Assembly (NCBI GenBank): GCA_021846485.1
Contig: JAJZWW010000153.1
Coordinates: forward strand, 1-7,472
DNA: 7,472 nt
Reading direction: 5' to 3'
Origin: Actinomycetes bacterium
GTDB taxonomy: Bacteria; Actinomycetota; Acidimicrobiia; Acidimicrobiales; Palsa-688
The notes under the pieces were generated by a model. That model ran no database searches. It was not told the origin of the DNA and was given only the letters and a program-made list of their open reading frames with translations. Below are positions 1 to 4,709 of the stretch, in pieces. A program made the translations under genes and the position numbers. How positions within the stretch are numbered: the stretch's first letter is position 1; each line of letters begins with the position of its first letter.

Positions 1-1
1 G

Positions 2-802
2 CTGGAGCGCCTCGCCGCGGAGGCACTGGCCGAGGCGCTCGTCGTCCACCCGGTGGCCGAGCACGCAGCGGCGGGCGACAACGTCGGCCTGGCCCCCTCG
101 ACGCTCGCCCTCTCCCAGGCGGTCGCCTCCTGGCTCGCGAACCATCTGGCAGCCGATCCACGCCTCGGTCTGTGCTGGGGGGGCACGCTCCAGGCGATCG
201 TGGACACCGCCTCCTTCGAGCACCGCGTCGACGTCCACGTGGTGCAGGTGGCCGGCGAGCTGAGCCTCGACCCTCGCCACAGCACCCACGACCTCGTGCG
301 GGACCTGGCAGCCAAGCTGGGCGGGCGCTGCAGCTACTTCAACGCACCTGCCGTCCTGCCGAGCGCCGACGACCTCGCCGGGCTCTGCCAGAGCCCCCAG
401 GTCTCCGAGGCCCTCGAGCTCGCCCGGAGCGTCGACGTGGCCCTCCTCGGGATCGGGGCGTTCGGTGTCGGCACCTCGGGGTTGTTCCTCACCTGCTGCG
501 AGGCCAGCCGCTCCGAGCTCGCCGAGGCCCGGGACAAGGGGGTGATCGGCCAGGTCGCCGGGAGGTTCTTCGACGAGAGCGGCCACCAGCCGGACCTCGC
601 CCTGCACCGCCGGCTGCTCTCCATCGACCTGGACGACCTGGCGAAGGTCCCGACGGTGGTGATCGCGGCCACCACCTCCCCGAAGGCCGCCGCGGTGCGC
701 GCGGCGATCCGCGGCGGGCTGGTGGGCGTGCTCGCTTGTGACACCGAGCTGGCCGAGGCGCTGCTCGCCGATCGCCCCACCACGCACCTGCCGACCGGCT
801 GA
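2..802 (+). CDS. SorC/DeoR-family sugar-binding transcriptional regulator, 5'-truncated by the window edge
   Basis: This is the effector-binding domain of a SorC-type regulator, a family in which an N-terminal helix-turn-helix binds DNA and a C-terminal Rossmann-like domain senses a phosphorylated sugar. The frame is open to the left edge, and the codons before the first in-frame GTG (53) read as family-like sequence (LERLAAEALAEALVVHPVAE), so the real start and the HTH (roughly 50-60 residues) lie outside the window. The visible 266 residues show family hallmarks in order: GLCWGGTL (about 56-63), a GG-R-Y-F-N-A-P stretch (about 107-116), VDVALLGIGA (about 144-153), GVIGQVAGRFFDESG (about 180-194) and a C-terminal segment resembling P-VVIAA...KAAAVRAAIRGGLVGVL. 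The target operon and ligand cannot be deduced because no sugar genes are in view. A hairpin 7 bp after the stop suggests the transcript ends here, so the gene is not obviously co-transcribed with what follows. Family assignment is firm; the ligand is unknown. Confidence 0.88.
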   Translation: MERLAAEALAEALVVHPVAEHAAAGDNVGLAPSTLALSQAVASWLANHLAADPRLGLCWGGTLQAIVDTASFEHRVDVHVVQVAGELSLDPRHSTHDLVRDLAAKLGGRCSYFNAPAVLPSADDLAGLCQSPQVSEALELARSVDVALLGIGAFGVGTSGLFLTCCEASRSELAEARDKGVIGQVAGRFFDESGHQPDLALHRRLLSIDLDDLAKVPTVVIAATTSPKAAAVRAAIRGGLVGVLACDTELAEALLADRPTTHLPTG

Positions 803-809
803 GCGCCGA

Positions 810-847
810 CGACGCCGGGAACAAACCCGGGTCGCCAGCTGTCTTTT
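810..847 (+). terminator. Probable intrinsic terminator of the SorC-type gene
   Basis: Starting 7 bp after the stop, CGAC(g)CCGGG at 810-819 pairs with CCCGGGTCG at 826-834: nine base pairs with one bulged G and an AACAAA loop. The short T-rich stretch gtctttt follows at 841-847. The T-run is displaced by several bases from the stem, so termination is likely but may be inefficient. Confidence 0.55.
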
Positions 848-989
848 GTGGTGAGCCACCTTTCGGTGCGGCGTCGGGACACCAGCCGTAGGGAGGAGGT
901 GAGGTCAGTCGGCACAGGCGACGCACCAGGCACTCGGCCTCTCCGATCGCCGACGGGCGCCGGCCGTGCGGCGGGCTGGGCTACGAACC

Positions 990-1020
990 GGGCCGTTCGC
1001 CACCGCGAAGCGCACGGCCC
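990..1020 (+). other. Extended hairpin upstream of the STAS gene
   Basis: GGGCCGT (990-996) pairs perfectly with ACGGCCC (1014-1020). Inside it TCGC (997-1000) pairs with GCGA (1005-1008) around a CACC loop, leaving a five-base bulge AGCGC on the 3' side. No T-run follows, so a simple intrinsic terminator is unlikely. It may be structured leader RNA or a chance fold in GC-rich DNA. Confidence 0.35.
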
Positions 1021-1169
1021 ACCACAGCAGCTCCGCCCGCCACCCGGCTCGCGCCTTGCCCCCGGCCGGCGGCGTCGGGCATGATCGACCTGCTCTGTTC
1101 GCGGCAGGGCTGACCGGGTGCTCTCCCCTGGTGGGCGTGCTGCGAAGGAGGAAGGTGGGACATCACGAG

Positions 1170-1604
1170 ATGACGGCTACGCCGGGTGGCGTAGTGACGC
1201 CGGCGTGCCTCGAAGGCCACACGATCTGCTGGCGCCGGGCCGACCTGGCGGTGCGCGCCACCTGGCCACCGGCCCGCGGGACCGTGGAGGTCACCGTCGA
1301 GGGCGAGCTCGACCTCGCCACCGGCGAGCTCTTGGAGCAGGTCGCCGCCCTGGTCGCCGGCCCGGGAGTCGAGGTCGTCGCCGACGTCGCCAACTTGTGC
1401 TTCTGCGACCTGGCCGGAGCGCGCAGCCTGCTTCGCGCCGCGGAGCTGACCGAGAGCGCCGGCGGCGTCTTCTCCCTCGCCCGGGCCCGCCCGGCGCTAC
1501 TGCGGGTCTACGAGTTGGCCGGCCTGCCGGCCCCCGAGCTCGCCCCCACACCCAGGTCCCATCGGGAGCGAGGGGCCTCCACCCCGTCGGAGGGCGAGCG
1601 TTGA
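1170..1604 (+). CDS. STAS-domain protein (anti-sigma-factor-antagonist-like)
   Basis: This 144-residue cytosolic protein has one STAS domain, the fold of SpoIIAA/RsbV-type anti-anti-sigma factors that bind anti-sigma kinases to free a sigma factor. The core is visible: strand TVEVTVEGELDLAT (38-51), the helix up to about 63, strand VVADVANLCFCD (69-80), then the helix AGARSLLRAAEL (82-93) and strand GGVFSLARA. In SpoIIAA the motif after the aspartate is D-S-S-G and its first serine is phosphorylated. Here it is D80-L81-A82-G83, so the phospho-acceptor is absent. This suggests it is not switched by the classical kinase/phosphatase cycle, or is a binding-only module. I chose ATG 1170 because AAGGTGGGA (1152-1160) lies about nine bases upstream and the domain begins well inside. 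An in-frame frame extending to 966 has non-family sequence and is unlikely to be translated. The last 20 residues are a charged tail. The next gene overlaps the stop by four bases. No anti-sigma kinase or sigma factor is in the window. Confidence 0.8.
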   Translation: MTATPGGVVTPACLEGHTICWRRADLAVRATWPPARGTVEVTVEGELDLATGELLEQVAALVAGPGVEVVADVANLCFCDLAGARSLLRAAELTESAGGVFSLARARPALLRVYELAGLPAPELAPTPRSHRERGASTPSEGER

Positions 1605-1903
1605 GCGCGCATCGGCGCCCGAGCCGGCCCGGCGCCCCCGGCAGCGCCGCGGGCAGCAGAGCGCAGCCGGACGATCCCCACCCCCACCCCGGTGGTGTCC
1701 AGGGGCCCTGGGAGCAGGCACTCGGGGGCCTCTCGGAGCACCTCATGGCGCTCGAGTACCTCCGGGCCGAGGCGGAGCGGATCGCCGACGAGCAGCCCGG
1801 GCCCGGGGCCCTGCTCGTCTCGGTGGCCCTGGCCTCGGTCCGCGACGCCGTCCAGGGGATGGTCGACCTGATGGACTCCCGGCCCCGAGCCTCCTTGGAA
1901 TAA
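1601..1903 (+). CDS. Small protein of unknown function, coupled to the STAS gene
   Basis: I do not recognise this 100-residue protein. The start is inferred: TTG at 1601 overlaps the STAS stop as TTGA, and GGAGGG (1589-1594) sits six bases upstream, an excellent ribosome binding site placed inside the STAS gene. This arrangement implies translational coupling and a joint transcript. Residues 1-40 are rich in proline, serine, glycine and arginine and look disordered. Residues from about 41 (EQALGGLSEHLMALEYLRAE and onward) are predicted by eye to form two amphipathic helices separated by a PGPG turn: the second helix is ALLVSVALASVRDAVQGMVDLMD. There is no signal peptide or strong membrane span. 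A shorter product from ATG 1745 is possible but lacks a comparable binding site. Given its partner it could be a small regulator or binding partner of the STAS protein, which is inference only. Confidence 0.6.
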   Translation: MSAHRRPSRPGAPGSAAGSRAQPDDPHPHPGGVQGPWEQALGGLSEHLMALEYLRAEAERIADEQPGPGALLVSVALASVRDAVQGMVDLMDSRPRASLE

Positions 1904-1926
1904 AACCTCATGCCCCCGGTGTCAAC

Positions 1927-1932
1927 TATACT
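1927..1932 (+). promoter_or_regulatory. Candidate -10 box of the hsp20 promoter
   Basis: TATACT (1927-1932) matches the bacterial -10 consensus TATAAT at five of six positions and stands out in an otherwise GC-rich background. No good TTGACA lies 16-18 bases upstream (TTGGAA at 1895-1900 is too far), so the promoter may depend on an activator or on an alternative sigma factor. The expected transcription start is around 1939, inside the left arm of the following inverted repeat. Confidence 0.5.
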
Positions 1933-1933
1933 G

Positions 1934-1967
1934 AGCGGCACGGGGACTTTCCCCTGAGCGTGCCGCT
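1934..1967. promoter_or_regulatory. Perfect 9-bp inverted repeat between the hsp20 promoter and gene
   Basis: AGCGGCACG (1934-1942) and CGTGCCGCT (1959-1967) are exact reverse complements separated by 16 bases, within which GGG (1943-1945) can pair with CCC (1951-1953). It begins two bases after the TATACT box and ends 38 bases before the hsp20 ATG. It does not match the HspR site (HAIR), CIRCE or the RheA site as I know them. It could be an operator covering the transcription start, or a 5' UTR hairpin with RNA-level control. It leaves the AGGAGG at 1992-1997 outside the stem, so a thermometer that directly hides the ribosome binding site is not obvious. Confidence 0.55.
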
Positions 1968-2005
1968 GGCACACAGCTCGAACAGCACCACAGGAGGTCA
2001 AGGAG

Positions 2006-2455
2006 ATGGCTCTCATGCGCTTCGACCCGTTCCGTGACCTGGACCGCCTCACCCAGCAGCTGCTCACCAGCTCGGGGCCGGCGGCTCCCCGGTCGATGCC
2101 GCTCGACGCCTACCGGCGGGGCGACCACTTCGTCATCCGGCTCGACCTGCCGGGCATCGACCCCGACTCGGTGGACCTGTCGGTCGAGAAGAACGTCCTC
2201 ACCGTGCGGGCCGAGCGGAGCTGGACCCCCGAGGAGGGAGACGAGGTGGTCATCGCCGAGCGGCCGCAGGGCAGCTTCACCCGCCAGCTGTTCCTCGGCG
2301 ACAACCTCGACCTCGACCACGTCAAGGCCAGCTACGACCAGGGTGTGCTCACCGTGACCGTGCCGGTGGCCGAGGCGGCCAAGCCCCGCAAGGTGCAGAT
2401 CACGACCGGCTCCAACAACTCCACCCAGCCGATCGAGGCCAGCTCCCGCCGCTGA
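2006..2455 (+). CDS. Small heat-shock protein, Hsp20/alpha-crystallin family
   Basis: This is an ATP-independent cytosolic holdase chaperone that binds unfolding proteins and usually assembles into large oligomers. The 149 residues fit the family size. The N-terminal arm begins MRFDPFRDLDRL, a typical actinobacterial Hsp20 opening. The alpha-crystallin domain spans about 32-122 and includes FVIRLDLPGIDPDSVDLSVE (42-61), LTVRAER, ERPQGSFTRQLFL (85-97) and the signature YDQGVLTVTVP (110-120, with G113-V114-L115). The C-terminal extension has V130-Q131-I132, matching the I/V-x-I/V anchor used in oligomer assembly, then a polar tail. ATG 2006 is preceded by AGGAGG (1992-1997, eight-base spacing). 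It appears to be monocistronic: it has its own promoter-like box and inverted repeat upstream and a strong hairpin 17 bp after the stop. Heat or stress induction is expected from the family but not shown by a known operator. Confidence 0.93.
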   Translation: MALMRFDPFRDLDRLTQQLLTSSGPAAPRSMPLDAYRRGDHFVIRLDLPGIDPDSVDLSVEKNVLTVRAERSWTPEEGDEVVIAERPQGSFTRQLFLGDNLDLDHVKASYDQGVLTVTVPVAEAAKPRKVQITTGSNNSTQPIEASSRR

Positions 2456-2763
2456 AGCCGTCGCCGGACCGCCGGCCGGGCTCGGCCCGGTCGTACCCGG
2501 CCCTGCCGGCACCACCTCGAGCCGCTCCCCCGCCGGTAGCCGCCCCGCGTTAGGACCGGCACCGGAGGGGGAACAGTTGTCGTTGTCGCCGATGCCCGCC
2601 GCCGACCCCCTCCACCGGGGGAGGTCGCCCGGCGGGCAGGGCGAGGCTCCGGCGGCTGGCGGCTGGCGGCGGCCGGCGGTCCCCCCTGCCATGTCCTACC
2701 GGCCAGCCCGGGCGAGCCCTGCCGGCGCTGGCCCGATGATCCAAAGCCAAGAGGAGAGTTGCC
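2456..2763. other. Intergenic region between hsp20 and the 31-residue membrane peptide gene
   Basis: Apart from the hairpin near its left end I see no gene. Long open frames crossing this stretch on both strands are by-products of GC bias. It contains a CCCCC/GGGGG pairing (2606-2610 with 2617-2621), a short GGCGGCT duplication near 2651-2670, and the ribosome binding site of the downstream small gene. A promoter for that gene is likely here but I cannot place it with confidence. Confidence 0.4.
2473..2493 (+). terminator. GC hairpin after hsp20, candidate transcript end
   Basis: CGGCCGGGC (2473-2481) pairs with GCCCGGTCG (2485-2493) over nine positions, one of them G-U, around a three-base TCG loop. 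It lies 17 bp after the hsp20 stop. No T-run follows, so it is either an inefficient or T-less terminator or a 3' end stabiliser. Confidence 0.4.
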
Positions 2764-2859
2764 ATGGACGTCCGCATCCGCACCGGTCTGCTGCTCGGAG
2801 CCACCTGCTGCCTGCTGGCGGTGATGGTCGACTGGATCGTCGACGAGCTCAGCTCCTGA
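2764..2859 (+). CDS. 31-residue single-span membrane peptide
   Basis: The encoded peptide starts MDVRIRTGLLLGATCCLLAV and ends MVDWIVDELSS. It has a short basic N-terminus (R4, R6), a hydrophobic segment from about 8 to 22 containing a Cys-Cys pair (15-16), and an acidic C-terminal end (D23, D27, E28), as expected for a small single-pass inner membrane protein. By the positive-inside rule the N-terminus would be cytoplasmic. The case for translation rests on GAGGAGAG (2751-2758) with GGAG seven bases before the ATG, and on the sharp contrast between this hydrophobic peptide and the Pro/Arg-rich noise in other frames. I recognise no family. It is followed after 19 bp by a strong hairpin (2879-2911), so it may be its own small transcript. 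The 96-nt length explains why standard gene callers would miss it. Confidence 0.55.
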   Translation: MDVRIRTGLLLGATCCLLAVMVDWIVDELSS

Positions 2860-2878
2860 GCAACCCCAGGCGCCAGCC

Positions 2879-2911
2879 CGACCGCTCGCCCCGAAAGGGC
2901 AGCGCGGGTCG
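2879..2911 (+). terminator. Strong hairpin between the small membrane peptide gene and the methyltransferase
   Basis: CGCT-c-GCCC (2883-2891) pairs with GGGC-AGCG (2897-2904) around a CGAAA loop, one base bulged. The outer CGAC (2879-2882) can pair with GTCG (2908-2911). No T-run follows. It most likely ends or protects the small upstream transcript; a role as attenuator of the methyltransferase is less likely because that gene appears to have its own leaderless start. Confidence 0.4.
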
Positions 2912-2961
2912 CTCATCGCCGGACCCAGGTCAGCGCAGTGCCCAGGCCGGGAAGGACCCGC

Positions 2962-2967
2962 TAGCTT
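2962..2967 (+). promoter_or_regulatory. Candidate -10 box for leaderless methyltransferase mRNA
   Basis: TAGCTT (2962-2967) fits the actinobacterial TANNNT -10 pattern and ends six bases before the ATG at 2974. This spacing would put transcription initiation on the A of the start codon. No clear -35 element is visible, and no Shine-Dalgarno sequence stands at normal distance (GAAGGA at 2951-2956 is 17 bases away). Leaderless expression is therefore the simplest reading. Confidence 0.4.
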
Positions 2968-2973
2968 GCCGCC

Positions 2974-3708
2974 ATGGTCGAGACCCGGGACGCCAACGAG
3001 GAGATCTGGAGATCTGACGAGGGGATCTCCCACTGGGTCTCGACCGCCGCGCAGCGGGAGCGGAGCCGCGCCGAGCACCGCGCGGTGCTGACCGAGCTGC
3101 TCCCAGTCGCCGACGGCGAGGAGTTCTGCTTCCTCGACCTCGGCGCCGGGACCGGGGCGGCCTCCCGCGCGGTCCTCGACCGCTACCCCGGCGCCCGGGG
3201 CGTCCTCGCCGACTACTCCCCCCAGATGATCGGCCAGGGACGCCGGGAGCTCGCCGGCTACGAGGGACGCTATCGCTACGTCGAGGCGGACCTCACTCGG
3301 GCCGGCTGGCCCCCGGAACTGGACGGCGCTGGCGACCGGCCCTCGGTGGTGATCAGCTCGCTGGCTGTGCACCACCTTCCCGATCAACGCAAGGAGGAGC
3401 TCTTCGGCGAGATCCTCCACCACCTCCCTCCGGGAGGCTGGTTCCTCGACTACGACCCGGTCGCCCCCCCCGACGCGGTGGTCGAGGAGGCCTGGCTGCG
3501 CGCCGGCGACCGGCGCGACCCGGAGGCGGCCGCCAAGCGGGCCAACCGCAGCCCCGAGGAGCAGCGCCGATACGACAACCACGTTCGGCACATCGCCTCC
3601 CTCGACCTCCAGCTCGGGTACCTGCGCTCGGCCGGCTTCGAGGGCGTGGACGTGTACTGGAAGCAGCTCGACCACGCGATCTTCGGGGGGCGGCGCCCGC
3701 TCGTCTGA
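2974..3708 (+). CDS. Class I SAM-dependent methyltransferase
   Basis: This 244-residue cytosolic enzyme has a Rossmann-type methyltransferase domain that transfers the methyl group of S-adenosylmethionine to an unidentified small molecule or macromolecule. Motif I is FLDLGAGTGAAS (53-64). The acidic residue ending strand 2 is D80 in VLADYSPQMI. Adenine-contact region EADL is at 104-107. Strand 4 is VVISSLAVHHLPD (125-137), and the post-motif LPPGGWFLDYDPV is at about 151-163. The C-terminus (YWKQLDHAIFGGRRP) resembles the W-K-x-L-x-x-A-I-F-G-G ending of many uncharacterised Methyltransf_12/25 proteins. No DNA-methylase NPPY/DPPY motif is present, so it is not a DNA adenine methylase. ATG 2974 was chosen because the domain begins about 50 residues later, there is no better upstream start, and a -10-like box sits at leaderless spacing. 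The substrate cannot be inferred from the neighbours. Confidence 0.85.
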   Translation: MVETRDANEEIWRSDEGISHWVSTAAQRERSRAEHRAVLTELLPVADGEEFCFLDLGAGTGAASRAVLDRYPGARGVLADYSPQMIGQGRRELAGYEGRYRYVEADLTRAGWPPELDGAGDRPSVVISSLAVHHLPDQRKEELFGEILHHLPPGGWFLDYDPVAPPDAVVEEAWLRAGDRRDPEAAAKRANRSPEEQRRYDNHVRHIASLDLQLGYLRSAGFEGVDVYWKQLDHAIFGGRRPLV

Positions 3709-3782
3709 GCCGGCCGGGCCGTGACACTGCCGCGCCCGGAGAGGGACGCCGCTGGCAGCGACCCGCTGACCGGCTCGACGGG

Positions 3783-4293
3783 GTGTCATCGGGACCCACC
3801 ACCCCGACGACCGGCTCGCCCGCCTCCTCCCCGGACCCCTGCGCCGGGAGAGGGAGCGCTGGTACACCCCGGAGCGGACCACCCGGATCATCCACTGGGT
3901 CCGCTTCAGCCTCGTCCTCGTCGCCCTGGTCGACAGCGCGGCCCACATCTTCGCCTCGCTGGCGAAGTCACCCGAAGTCACCCTCTGGCTCGACGGCGAG
4001 GTCGTCTTGTACGTCTTGATCGCAGTCGTCTACCTGCTCGGGCTGCGGATGTGGTACCTGCCGGCGGTCGGCTACAGCGTGTTGAACCTGGTGATGTTCT
4101 TCGTCTCCGGCTTCGTCGCCATCCCGGGCATCAGCACTGCGGCGCTGACCGGCCACCTGGCCCTTGACACTCGCACTACTTCTTCGGCCGGGGCTTCTCC
4201 GTCGGAGCGTGGATCTACCTCCTCACCGTCGGGACCGCAATGCTGCGTCTCGACCCTGGATCGCGCCTCAACACCCTCCTCCGCGACAGCTGA
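3783..4293 (+). pseudogene. Frameshifted small multi-span membrane protein
   Basis: A membrane protein of roughly 165-170 residues can be reconstructed only across frames. The main frame is open from 3770 and encodes a basic N-terminus (PLRRERERWYTPERTTRIIH), a first span WVRFSLVLVALVDSAAHIF, a second span VVLYVLIAVVYLLGLRMWYL and a third LNLVMFFVSGFVAIPGIS. That frame has no ATG, GTG or TTG before 4007, which lies in the second span. The nearest upstream GTG (3783) is in another frame. After GHLAL (about 4151-4165) the frame degenerates into Ser/Thr/Pro noise, while the frame one base back gives HSHYFFGRGFSVGAWIYLLT, a fourth span, then MLRLDPGSRLNTLLRDS and a TGA at 4291-4293. One missing base between about 4160 and 4171 would join them. 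A second shift or an unusual start is needed near 3785-3830. It may be a decayed gene or carry sequencing errors. I do not recognise the family. The start coordinate is uncertain. Confidence 0.6.
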
Positions 4294-4377
4294 GCCCGTC
4301 GCCGGGAGGCCAACGACGGCCACCACCCCCGACAGACGACAGGCCACGCCGGCCCGGCCTCAACGCGCCCGCGCCGG

Positions 4378-4412
4378 GGGCGCGGTGCAGGGCCCGCCCC
4401 CCAACCGCGCCC
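4378..4412. terminator. 9-bp inverted repeat, possible bidirectional transcript end
   Basis: GGGCGCGGT (4378-4386) is the exact reverse complement of ACCGCGCCC (4404-4412), separated by 17 bases. It sits 84 bp after the membrane gene and about 300 bp beyond the helicase stop. No flanking T-run is present on either strand, so termination is only a possibility suggested by its convergent position. Confidence 0.3.
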
Positions 4413-4431
4413 GCCGGGAAGTTGGCCCTGA

Positions 4432-4472
4432 CACCCAGGCGGAACTGGGTGCGCCCACCCCAACTGGGTGCG
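4432..4472. repeat. Two inverted-orientation half copies of the array core, with a hairpin
   Basis: AACTGGGTGCG occurs at 4443-4453 and again at 4462-4472, exactly 19 bp apart. It is the reverse complement, with one mismatch, of the CGCACCCACTT core of the array that follows, and the same 19-bp period is kept. In addition CACCCAG (4432-4438) and CTGGGTG (4445-4451) form a perfect 7-bp stem around a six-base loop. Confidence 0.65.
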
Positions 4473-4495
4473 TTCAGACGGCTATACGGGCGTCC

Positions 4496-4642
4496 TACGC
4501 ACCCACTTCGGCTCTACGCACCCACTTCGACCGCCCCCGCCGGGCAGCGCACCCACTTCGGCTCTACGCACCCACTTCGGCTCCACGCACCCACTTCGGC
4601 TCTACGCACCCACTCCGACCGCCCCCGCCGGTCAGCGCACCC
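4496..4642. repeat. 19-bp tandem repeat array with higher-order structure
   Basis: Six 19-bp units of consensus TACGCACCCACTTCGGCTC occur at 4496-4514, 4515-4533, 4546-4564, 4565-4583, 4584-4602 and 4603-4621. The second and sixth end in GACCG instead of GGCTC, and each is followed by a near-identical 12-bp insert (CCCCCGCCGGGC at 4534-4545; one mismatch at 4622-4633) and then AGCGCACCC. The last of these, 4634-4642, is a partial seventh copy. The pattern therefore indicates duplication of a larger block as well as of single units. A 19-bp period cannot preserve a reading frame, so the repeat is not protein-coding. It could be a minisatellite, a binding-site array, or structured 3' RNA of the helicase transcript. 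It is too short and too uniform, with no unique spacers, to be CRISPR. Confidence 0.85.
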
Positions 4643-4709
4643 GCCGGCCTGTCGGCCCCCGCCCCGACCCCCACCCCGGCACCGCCGGCCCCACGCTCCC
4701 CCACGCCCC

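Larger units (their letters stand above)
803..1169. other. Non-coding, structured intergenic region between the regulator and the STAS gene
   Basis: I find no credible gene on either strand. The open frames here are arginine/proline-rich and lack a well-placed start and ribosome binding site. Besides the terminator at the left end, it contains a short GGTG-CACC-GGTG succession (850-853, 857-860, 865-868) in which the middle element could pair with either flank. It also holds a strong Shine-Dalgarno-like AGGAGGTGA (894-902) with no start codon at normal distance, and an extended hairpin at 990-1020. I could not match it to a riboswitch consensus by eye. The promoter of the STAS unit probably lies here, but no clear -10/-35 pair is visible. 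Confidence 0.5.
4294..4709. other. Convergent intergenic region with hairpin and repeat array
   Basis: This lies between the ends of the plus-strand membrane gene and the minus-strand helicase. No gene is supported: the open frames crossing it are low-complexity Pro/Ser/Thr/Arg and do not keep one frame through the 19-bp repeats. Its contents are the 9-bp inverted repeat at 4378-4412, the hairpin at 4432-4451 and the tandem array listed separately. The pyrimidine-rich end (4650-4709) reads as G-rich on the helicase transcript. Confidence 0.6.

Noticed and set aside
966..1169. N-terminal extension of the STAS gene back to ATG 966
   Set aside because: The extra 68 residues are Arg/Ala/Pro-rich and unlike a STAS domain, include a hairpin-forming stretch, and have no ribosome binding site. 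ATG 1170 has one.
803..1169. Known riboswitch or tRNA in the intergenic region
   Set aside because: By eye I found no T-loop sequence and no match to the conserved cores of cobalamin, SAM, c-di-GMP, c-di-AMP, ZTP or guanidine-I riboswitches. A covariance search would settle it.
1934..1967. HspR (HAIR) or CIRCE element upstream of hsp20
   Set aside because: The arms AGCGGCACG/CGTGCCGCT do not match CTTGAGT-N7-ACTCAAG or TTAGCACTC-N9-GAGTGCTAA.
2332..3981. Open frame of 549 codons on the minus strand spanning hsp20's end, the small peptide gene and the methyltransferase
   Set aside because: It crosses two intergenic regions and the antisense of well-supported genes, and shows no domain or ribosome binding site.
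4496..4642. Possible CRISPR array
   Set aside because: The 19-bp units are directly adjacent with no unique spacers, and no cas gene is present.
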